From positions 1 to 12,583 of the forward strand of contig CAYLGY010000076.1 of the NCBI GenBank assembly GCA_964383325.1: a stretch of 12,583 nt of DNA, given 5' to 3'. Position 1 is the first letter of the stretch; each line of letters begins with the position of its first letter. Origin of the DNA: CAYLGY01 sp964383325. Its GTDB lineage: Bacteria > Pseudomonadota > Alphaproteobacteria > Rhizobiales > Rhizobiaceae. The position numbers were made by a program, and so were the translations under genes. The notes under the pieces are model-generated. The model was not told the origin of the DNA, did no database searches, and was given only the letters and a program-made list of their open reading frames with translations. Below are positions 8,401 to 12,583 of this stretch, one piece after another.

Positions 8401-8837
8401 CGCGCATTGGCCAGCCGCGCGCCGGTCAGTTCGATCCTGCCTTGCAGAAGCGGGATGAGGGCGACGCCGAACCGCAACCGCCCGGCAGTAGCCATCCTGG
8501 TGTCGCCGGAGCCGTCGCCGAGCCGGACGTCAAGCAATTCGAGCCCAACCAGATTGATGCCATCGAAGACCAGGGAAGCGCCGCCGAAGCGGGCGGTCAT
8601 TGCGTCGCCGGCGAACTGGCTCAATGCCCGCTGCGCCAGAGACTCGATCTGCCCCCTGCCCATTCCGCTCGTTGCGGCGAAGATTAGCGCGCCGAGGCCC
8701 AGGACCGTGAGCACGGAGAGGAAGACGGCAAACCGCAACAGGCGCCGGACAAGCGAAGGCATGCGCCTCCCCCTGCGTCCCCCACCGGCCCGATCCCTTG
8801 TCTTCTCAACGTCCGGCCGATCGGCCTCGAGCTTCAT
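5466..8837 (-). CDS. Large AsmA/YhdP-like (DUF3971-type) envelope protein
   Basis: A protein of 1123 residues with one N-terminal membrane segment (LLRFAVFLSVLTVLGLGA, about 33-50, after a basic stretch RRGRRMPSLVRR), so it is anchored in the inner membrane with a huge periplasmic body. The rest is rich in alternating beta-strand sequence, as in AsmA, TamB and YhdP bridge proteins, and its C-terminus (MLYDADGRIAITGTFMPAYG, then FGIFLGNGRDRGLIGITYKL) resembles the AsmA-like C-terminal domain of rhizobial DUF3971 proteins. Family members are thought to move phospholipid between membranes or help outer-membrane assembly; the role here is inferred. Start is uncertain. ATG at 8837 has GAGG 3 bases upstream. 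ATG at 8762 has a better AGGGGGAGG and would begin MPSLVRRLL. A TTG at 8879 is less likely. It contains a tandem RLAEG duplication (6406-6435) and is divergent from bcp. Confidence 0.82.
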   Translation of the reverse strand: MKLEADRPDVEKTRDRAGGGRRGRRMPSLVRRLLRFAVFLSVLTVLGLGALIFAATSGMGRGQIESLAQRALSQFAGDAMTARFGGASLVFDGINLVGLELLDVRLGDGSGDTRMATAGRLRFGVALIPLLQGRIELTGARLANARIIPVPTASAAATTVTKGVTGLLAPLRNARGLVEPDRVARELLVQAGRVYSVFTDRPGAEIRVSGLVIDPDPDGLGDEVIIEEAVIAKQQGRIAIEAEGTARTFHFTASGAIQRDAAAGISLDATIDVPRLHVDFGPDQLGRERGEFTSGARFAIAARQSGDGRAHADLDLLLDNAFLSTREGDLEEGRYRLQARLEEGTGKVEFIGLQAEVGRNHLHFHGAFAPAPESVHPDPVYRYELVSDGSRLAPADSPEPTLTVLARIAGIVDPRDGRVTADELGVRTTHGALMGKGALVFSGGTSPAAFLAISATDIPVSHAKQLWPWISAHGARRWALDNVFGGTLRSSQVTLSTRPGQLGSGIPLGPEEVSGRFEIENARFNLTGEIPPVRDASGTVEFAGRSVRIGLSSGTVYMHSGRSVEGRNGTLAIDVIRGEPLMGTLEIDIAGDADAVTELAAYKPIDALRFLDLKPADFSGRVTGHVSGMIPLQREVDSALIDWDVQLDYEALDIARSFDGQFLTEAVGSIHVDRTRARIEARGRLNGVPAELSLIEPLDRDRESRRDIRIELDDKARARLMPGLETIITGPVSVSVTQDADGARRVDADLSRAVLHFPWVGWRKGSGVAASMRFTMRERNGSTELEDFLVEGEGFAIEGKARLAEGRLAEGNFHRVRLNRDDRFSLVLARQGEGYRLNLSGKRIDVRSLVKQALSGSGTQRAGSGDATPIWLQAKSEIVTGFGGEELRAVTLDYHGAGDAISALTLNATTRHGLPFSASVQETQGRRGVRMQSADAGSILRFLDIYPHMAGGTIDLQLSGGVGGPLVGQIDARNFELVNEPRLRSLVASAPAGSPSLDEATQGRIQTTRASFEHGFARIEKGDEYLSISDGVLRGTEIGSTFQGMLYDADGRIAITGTFMPAYGLNRIFAEIPFFGIFLGNGRDRGLIGITYKLSGDAKSPQLTINPISAIAPGVFRNIFQFH
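6406..6435. repeat. 15-bp tandem duplication inside the AsmA-like gene
   Basis: CCCTCGGCAAGCCGA at 6406-6420 is followed at once by CCCTCGGCAAGCCGC at 6421-6435 (14 of 15 identical). On the coding minus strand it gives RLAEG twice in a row (KARLAEGRLAEGNF) and keeps the frame. It looks like a small slippage duplication in a beta-rich region. Confidence 0.85.
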
Positions 8838-8877
8838 CGCCCTCGCCGCTCCATCATCTGGCCACGGGCCCCTGTGC

Positions 8878-8895
8878 AATCGTCAATGGACGATT
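8878..8895. promoter_or_regulatory. Perfect inverted repeat, candidate operator or hairpin
   Basis: AATCGTCAATGGACGATT: two 7-base arms around AATG, about 55 bases upstream of the bcp start and 41 bases upstream of the AsmA-like start at 8837. There is no flanking T tract on either strand beyond TT, so a terminator is unlikely. It could be an operator shared by both divergent genes. Confidence 0.5.
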
Positions 8896-8935
8896 CTCTC
8901 CTTCTCCCTATATGAGAATGCTGGATGCATTATGT

Positions 8936-8943
8936 AAGGAGGT
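8936..8943 (+). promoter_or_regulatory. Strong Shine-Dalgarno of bcp
   Basis: AAGGAGGT, a full anti-16S match 7 bases before the ATG at 8951. It decides the start. The ATG at 8946 is only 2 bases from the site and in another frame, and in-frame upstream starts would place this site inside the gene. Confidence 0.85.
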
Positions 8944-8950
8944 CCATGGC

Positions 8951-9427
8951 ATGGCAACATTGAACGAAGGCGATAGCGCACCCGATTTCACACTTCCGCG
9001 CGACGGAGGCGGCGCCGTAAGTCTTGTCGACTATCGCGGCCGGAAGCTGGTGCTGTTCTTCTATCCGAAGGACGACACCAGTGGCTGCACCGCGGAGGCC
9101 ATCGATTTTACCGGCCTTGCCGATGCCTTCGCCGCCAGCGGGACCGACCTTCTGGGGGTTTCGCCCGATTCGGTTGCCTCGCATGACCGGTTCCGTGACA
9201 AGCACGGGCTGAAAGTCGCGCTCGCTTCGGACGAATCGAAGGAAATGCTGCAAGCCTATGGCGTATGGGCGGAAAAGAGCATGTATGGACGCAAGTATAT
9301 GGGAGTCGATCGCACGACCGTGCTGATCGATCCGGAGGGACGCATCGCCCGGATCTGGCGCAAGGTCAGCGTGCCCGGTCATGCCGAGGAGGTGCTCGCC
9401 GCCGCGCAGGCCCTCGACGGGGAATAG
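8951..9427 (+). CDS. bcp: Thioredoxin-dependent peroxiredoxin, Bcp/PrxQ type, single cysteine
   Basis: Bcp reduces H2O2 and organic hydroperoxides in the cytoplasm through a peroxidatic cysteine. At 158 residues it has the normal length. Motifs: GDSAPDFTLP (7-16), the active site FFYPKDDTSGCTAEA with Pro39, Thr43 and peroxidatic Cys46 in the PxxxTxxC arrangement, LLGVSPDS (67-74), and VDRTTVLIDPEG with the conserved Arg121. Cys46 is the only cysteine in the protein. The position five residues on (Cys50 in E. coli Bcp) is Ile51 here (TAEAIDF), so it cannot form the usual internal disulfide and would act as a 1-Cys enzyme or use an external thiol. The usual TPGC proline is Ser44. The start is fixed by a strong Shine-Dalgarno. 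It converges with the FAD monooxygenase, 41 bases between stops. Confidence 0.94.
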   Translation: MATLNEGDSAPDFTLPRDGGGAVSLVDYRGRKLVLFFYPKDDTSGCTAEAIDFTGLADAFAASGTDLLGVSPDSVASHDRFRDKHGLKVALASDESKEMLQAYGVWAEKSMYGRKYMGVDRTTVLIDPEGRIARIWRKVSVPGHAEEVLAAAQALDGE

Positions 9428-9468
9428 CATCCGGCTTCGCAAGGCGGCGCAACAGGCGTGGCGGAGCC

Positions 9469-10659
9469 CTACCCGCTCACGCCGTACAGCCAGTCCAGGT
9501 CGCGCATCATGCGCTCGCCGCCGCGCAGCGACAGGACAATGTTCCGGGCCAGGGCGAGCGGCCCGGGCGCGTGCCAGGCAAGGCGATTGAGCTGCGTGCG
9601 CTGGCGAACCTGGCGGATGCGCGGCTTGCGACGCGCTTCGTAGCGCCGCAGGGCGCGCAGGATCCCTTCCGGAGCGGCCTCAGGCCGCGGCAGGCACTCT
9701 GCCAGCACATGGGCATCCTCGATGGCCATTGCCGCGCCCTGCGCTGAATATGGGCTCATCGCATGCGCCGCGTCGCCGATGAGGGCGATCCGGTCCCGGC
9801 TCACCCACGGCCCGTCGCTGTCGACCTCATGGATCGGCCAGCATGTCCAGTTCGTGGCGGAAACGACCGGCGCCGTCACGGTGCCTGCCATGGCCTGCGA
9901 GAGTCCCAGCGGCTCGCCGATATGGGCCCAGCTTTCGGCGATGGGTCCGCCGCGAAGGATGCCGACCAGATTGATGAGCGCGCCGCCGCGCAACGGATAG
10001 GCCACCAGATGGAAGCGGGGATGAACGAACACGTGGACGAGGTCGCGTTCGAAGAGACCCGCTTCGCCCGCCGCGGCCGACAGGGTCGACCGCCACGCCA
10101 CGAAGCCGGAAAATCCGCTTGGCTCCTGCCCGCGAAGCTCACGGCGCAGGTCGGACCAGACGCCATCCGCCGCGATCAGGGCAGCGCCTGCCGTCCGTGA
10201 CCGGTCGCCCGACCTCGAAAGGTCAATGGCAAGCCCATCCGCCTCGGGATGCGCGCCGGTCACGTCCACGCCCATCTGCAGGTCGATGCCGGCATCGTTC
10301 CGCACCGCATCCAGCAGCGCATTCTGCAGATCGGCCCGATGCGCGACGAGATAGGGCGCTCCCCAGCGGGCCTGCGCCCATTGCCCGAGCGGGAGCATCG
10401 CCAGCGTCCGGCCGGTACTCGCGTCCAGGATGCGGATGGCGCGGGGCCGGAGCGCCGAATCCCCCAGCCTGTCGAGGACGCCCAGCCGCGCCAGGATCCG
10501 GCTGGCATTGGGCGAAACCTGCAGCCCGGCACCGAGTTCGAGCAGATGCGGCGCCCGCTCGAAGAGCTCCACCCTGTACCCCTTCCCGGCCGCGGCCAGC
10601 GCCGCGGTCAGCCCGGCAATGCCGGCGCCGGCGATTACAAGGGGAAGCGCTGTGCCCAT
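9469..10659 (-). CDS. FAD-dependent monooxygenase (salicylate hydroxylase-like, substrate unknown)
   Basis: A 396-residue group A flavoprotein monooxygenase. It has an N-terminal GAGIAG dinucleotide motif (11-16), an Arg-rich FAD ribose region (LVAHRADLQNAL, 104-115), the DG motif ALIAADGVWSDLRREL (160-175), and the GD motif RIALIGDAAHAMSPYSAQGA, with Gly295-Asp296, followed by AIEDAHVLAE. Such enzymes use NAD(P)H and O2 to hydroxylate aromatic or related substrates. No catabolic genes adjoin it, so the substrate cannot be told; a housekeeping role is possible. The ATG at 10659 has AAGGA about 6 bases upstream. It lies 57 bases downstream of the zinc-finger gene on the same strand, likely one transcript. 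No signal peptide or C-terminal thioredoxin-like domain. It ends in DLDWLYGVSG. Confidence 0.9.
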   Translation of the reverse strand: MGTALPLVIAGAGIAGLTAALAAAGKGYRVELFERAPHLLELGAGLQVSPNASRILARLGVLDRLGDSALRPRAIRILDASTGRTLAMLPLGQWAQARWGAPYLVAHRADLQNALLDAVRNDAGIDLQMGVDVTGAHPEADGLAIDLSRSGDRSRTAGAALIAADGVWSDLRRELRGQEPSGFSGFVAWRSTLSAAAGEAGLFERDLVHVFVHPRFHLVAYPLRGGALINLVGILRGGPIAESWAHIGEPLGLSQAMAGTVTAPVVSATNWTCWPIHEVDSDGPWVSRDRIALIGDAAHAMSPYSAQGAAMAIEDAHVLAECLPRPEAAPEGILRALRRYEARRKPRIRQVRQRTQLNRLAWHAPGPLALARNIVLSLRGGERMMRDLDWLYGVSG

Positions 10660-10716
10660 CGGTTTCCTTCCGCCTGCATGAACGGCCCCGCAGCGGCGTC
10701 GGACAAGTCCGGACGA

Positions 10717-10968
10717 TCAGACATGCGTTCCGTGTTCACCGACCAGGCAGCCATCCGGCTGCGTCTCGCTGGCGGCAAGGGACGGGTCATGTCGATAGAG
10801 GGTCGAACAATAGGGGCAGACCAGTTCGACGCCATCGCCCATGTCGAGATAGACATGCGGATGGTCCTGCGGCGGCAATGCGCCGATGCATTTGAACTCC
10901 CGGACGCCGATATGGATGACGGGATGTCCGTCGCTATTGTGAAAATGCGGTATGGAATGGCCGGCCAT
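10717..10968 (-). CDS. CHCC zinc-finger protein, NDUFS6-like
   Basis: A small protein of 83 residues. It carries the zf-CHCC pattern FKCIG ... HPHVYLDMG ... VCPYCST, giving ligands Cys27, His36, Cys51 and Cys54. This is the arrangement of the mitochondrial complex I subunit NDUFS6 (13 kDa, zinc-binding) and of small alphaproteobacterial zinc-finger proteins. Homologues of that subunit are reported in alphaproteobacterial complex I (Paracoccus), so a role in NADH dehydrogenase assembly or stability is a reasonable inference, but no nuo genes are nearby. The ATG at 10968 has GGGAG 5-6 bases upstream. A longer in-frame reading to 11325 would cross the divergent promoter and the ppk start and is not credible. 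Transcribed toward the FAD monooxygenase. Confidence 0.88.
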   Translation of the reverse strand: MAGHSIPHFHNSDGHPVIHIGVREFKCIGALPPQDHPHVYLDMGDGVELVCPYCSTLYRHDPSLAASETQPDGCLVGEHGTHV

Positions 10969-11137
10969 GGCTGCTCCCGCGGTTGAATTGCCTCGTTCCG
11001 CCCGCCATCCCGGCTGCGCCGCCGGCGGGCATTCCTGTCCGGATTTGGCGCATGCGGCGGCGCATTGCAAGCGCCGCGCTGCCATCCTGCCGCAATCCTT
11101 TGCCACGCTGCAACTTTGCGCCGCGAGGAATTGTGCT
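10969..11137. promoter_or_regulatory. Divergent zinc-finger/ppk promoter region
   Basis: A GC-rich region of 169 bp. It contains a perfect all-GC inverted repeat, GCGGCGC at 11057-11063 and GCGCCGC at 11071-11077, with the 7-base loop ATTGCAA. The ppk ribosome site GAGGAA lies at 11125-11130. I looked for a Pho box (CTGTCAT repeats) and found none. No convincing sigma70 pair was seen on either strand. Confidence 0.45.
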
Positions 11138-12583
11138 ATGACAGAACGGAAGATCGCGCTGGCGGCCGAGAACATGAACGAACACATACCGATTCCCACG
11201 ACGACTGCCACTCCCGTATCCGGGCATGTCAGCGAACTCATGCAGAGCCCGGAACGGTTCATCAACCGGGAATTCTCCTGGCTGCAATTCAACCGCCGGG
11301 TGCTGCAGGAAAGCCAGAACGACAATCACCCGCTTCTGGAGCGGCTGCGTTTTCTCTCCATTTCCGCCGCCAATCTCGACGAGTTCTTCATGGTTCGGGT
11401 GGCCGGGCTCGACGGCCAGGTGCGGGAAGGGATCACTCAGCGCGCTCCCGATGGACGGACGCCGGAGCAGCAGCTTGAACAATTGCTGGTTGAATCGGAC
11501 GCGCTGCAGCGCGAGCAGCAGGCCTGTCTTTCGCTATTGCTGGAAGAGCTGGCGCTGGAAAAGATCCGCATCGTCGGACCGCGGCACCTGACGCGCGCCG
11601 AGATGAACTGGGCCGACAAATATTTCCGCAACCAGATCTTCCCGGTGCTGACGCCGCTGTCGATCGATCCGGCGCATCCATTCCCGTTCATCCCGAATTT
11701 CGGCTTCTCCATGGCGCTGGAACTGGCGCATCGGCGGCGCAAGGAAGGCGGGATGGTGGCCGTGCTGCGCCTGCCGGTGGCCCTCAACCGCTTCGTGCGC
11801 CTGCCCGACCGTGGCCGCCAGACCACCTTCATCACGCTGGAAGACCTCGTCGGCATGCATGTCGCCGACCTCTTCCCCGGCTACACGCTCAAGGGGTCGG
11901 GAACGTTCCGGATCCTGCGCGACAGCGATATCGAGGTGGAGGAAGAGGCCGAGGACCTCGTGCGCCTCTTCGAGACGGCGCTGAAGCGGCGCCGGCGCGG
12001 TTCGGTGATTCGGCTGGAAATCTCCTCCGGCATGCCCGAGAATCTGCGCGCCTTCGTGGCGCAGCAGCTGGGAGTCTCGGGCGACCGAGTCAGCGTGCAG
12101 CAAGGGTTGCTGGCGCTGAGCCAGATCTCGGAGATCGCGGCCCTGCCGCGCAACGATCTGAAATTCGAGCCCTATAATCCACGATTTCCCGAGCGGATCC
12201 GCGAGAATGGCGGCGACTGTCTGGCGGCGATCCGCGAAAAGGACATCGTCGTCCACCATCCTTACGAATCCTTCGACGTGGTGGTGCAATTCCTGCGCCA
12301 GGCGGCAATGGACCCCTGCGTCGTCGCCATCAAGCAGACCCTGTACCGCACATCCAACAACAGCCCGATCGTGCGCGCGCTGATCGATGCAGCGGAAGCC
12401 GGAAAATCGGTAACGGCGCTGGTTGAGCTGAAGGCCCGTTTCGACGAGGAGGCCAATATTCGCTGGGCGCGGGACCTCGAACGCGCCGGCGTCCAGGTCG
12501 TGTTCGGCTTCATCGAGCTGAAGACCCACGCCAAGATGTCGCTGGTCGTGCGCCGCGAGGAAGGCAGGCTTGCGAGCTATGTC
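11138..12583 (+). CDS. ppk1: Polyphosphate kinase Ppk1, N-terminal part (3' end beyond window)
   Basis: Ppk1 reversibly transfers the gamma phosphate of ATP onto polyphosphate chains, using a phospho-histidine. Translation gives 482 residues (the family is about 690-740), cut at the right edge. Motifs: ERFINREFSWLQFNRRVLQE (about 39-58, the N-domain ATP/adenine-binding start), SAANLDEFFMVRVAGL, VLTPLSIDPAHPFPFI, DLKFEPYNPRFPE, DIVVHHPYESFD, CVVAIKQTLYRTSNNSPI, LVELKARFDEEANIRWARDL, and LKTHAKMSLV, whose His464 is the expected autophosphorylated residue. The second histidine motif (HIGTGNYN) would lie just past the window. The ATG at 11138 is favoured by GAGGAA 7 bases upstream. The ATGs at 11174 and 11240 lack such a site but are closer to the conserved NREFSW. 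An N-terminal extension of about 30 variable residues results. In many alphaproteobacteria ppx follows, which cannot be seen here. Confidence 0.96.
   Translation, partial: MTERKIALAAENMNEHIPIPTTTATPVSGHVSELMQSPERFINREFSWLQFNRRVLQESQNDNHPLLERLRFLSISAANLDEFFMVRVAGLDGQVREGITQRAPDGRTPEQQLEQLLVESDALQREQQACLSLLLEELALEKIRIVGPRHLTRAEMNWADKYFRNQIFPVLTPLSIDPAHPFPFIPNFGFSMALELAHRRRKEGGMVAVLRLPVALNRFVRLPDRGRQTTFITLEDLVGMHVADLFPGYTLKGSGTFRILRDSDIEVEEEAEDLVRLFETALKRRRRGSVIRLEISSGMPENLRAFVAQQLGVSGDRVSVQQGLLALSQISEIAALPRNDLKFEPYNPRFPERIRENGGDCLAAIREKDIVVHHPYESFDVVVQFLRQAAMDPCVVAIKQTLYRTSNNSPIVRALIDAAEAGKSVTALVELKARFDEEANIRWARDLERAGVQVVFGFIELKTHAKMSLVVRREEGRLASYV

Larger units (their letters stand above)
8838..8950. 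promoter_or_regulatory. Divergent AsmA-like/bcp promoter region
   Basis: The region contains a perfect 7-base inverted repeat (8878-8895), a second 6-base inverted repeat ATTCTC/GAGAAT at 8893-8898 and 8914-8919 overlapping it, a TATATG that could serve as a plus-strand -10 at 8910-8915, and the strong bcp Shine-Dalgarno AAGGAGGT at 8936-8943. On the minus strand, TTGACG overlaps the palindrome but has no good -10 at 16-18 bases. Redox control of bcp would be reasonable, but no OxyR or other known site was identified. Confidence 0.45.

Noticed and set aside
10969..11137. Possible Pho box upstream of ppk1
   Set aside because: No pair of CTGTCAT-like direct repeats at 11-base spacing was found.
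10717..11325. Longer 202-codon version of the zinc-finger protein
   Set aside because: The extra N-terminus would be antisense to ppk1 and cross the promoter; the ATG at 10968 has a good ribosome site and gives the normal family size.

Overview
The window is about 12.6 kb of GC-rich DNA (roughly 60-65% G+C by eye, not computed). It is dense ordinary chromosome, most likely from an alphaproteobacterium of the order Hyphomicrobiales (Rhizobiales). Three things point there. First, a cysteine desulfurase gene lies directly upstream of sufB. Second, a sequence matching the Irr iron-control element (ICE) sits in the promoter region of that suf cluster. Third, the neighbour set tyrS, anmK, alpha/beta hydrolase, bcp, a large DUF3971/AsmA-like protein and ppk is one I remember from rhizobial genomes; this is memory, not a search. 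I cannot name a genus.

Layout. On the minus strand at the left edge is the N-terminal half of sufB (1-769, cut by the window). It is preceded in the same operon by a complete cysteine desulfurase (910-2079). A 198-bp divergent promoter region (2080-2277) separates this operon from a plus-strand alpha/beta hydrolase (2278-2952). That region holds a perfect 17-bp palindrome and the ICE-like site. Next come anmK (minus, to 2985), divergent from tyrS (plus, 4199-5452). tyrS converges on a very large AsmA/DUF3971-type envelope protein (minus, 5466-8837). Divergent from that is a bcp-type peroxiredoxin with one cysteine (plus, 8951-9427). A FAD-dependent monooxygenase (minus, 9469-10659) lies downstream of a small CHCC zinc-finger protein (minus, 10717-10968), probably co-transcribed with it. 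Divergent from these is the N-terminal two-thirds of polyphosphate kinase ppk1 (plus, 11138 to the right edge).

How the genes relate. The desulfurase supplies sulfur to the SufBCD scaffold, of which SufB is the core, and the ICE-like box suggests iron control of that operon. AnmK recycles cell-wall anhydro-MurNAc, TyrRS charges tRNA-Tyr, the AsmA-like protein probably serves the envelope, Bcp detoxifies peroxides, and Ppk1 makes polyphosphate. The CHCC protein resembles the NDUFS6-type subunit of complex I. These are mostly independent housekeeping transcription units arranged divergently or convergently.

I see no mobile element, CRISPR array, phage gene, RNA gene or defence island. No stretch longer than 200 bp lacks a gene. 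I did not find a previously undescribed multi-gene system. The best second-look items are the ICE-like box and the perfect palindrome in the suf promoter, the palindrome between bcp and the AsmA-like gene, the one-cysteine Bcp, and the NDUFS6-like zinc-finger protein.
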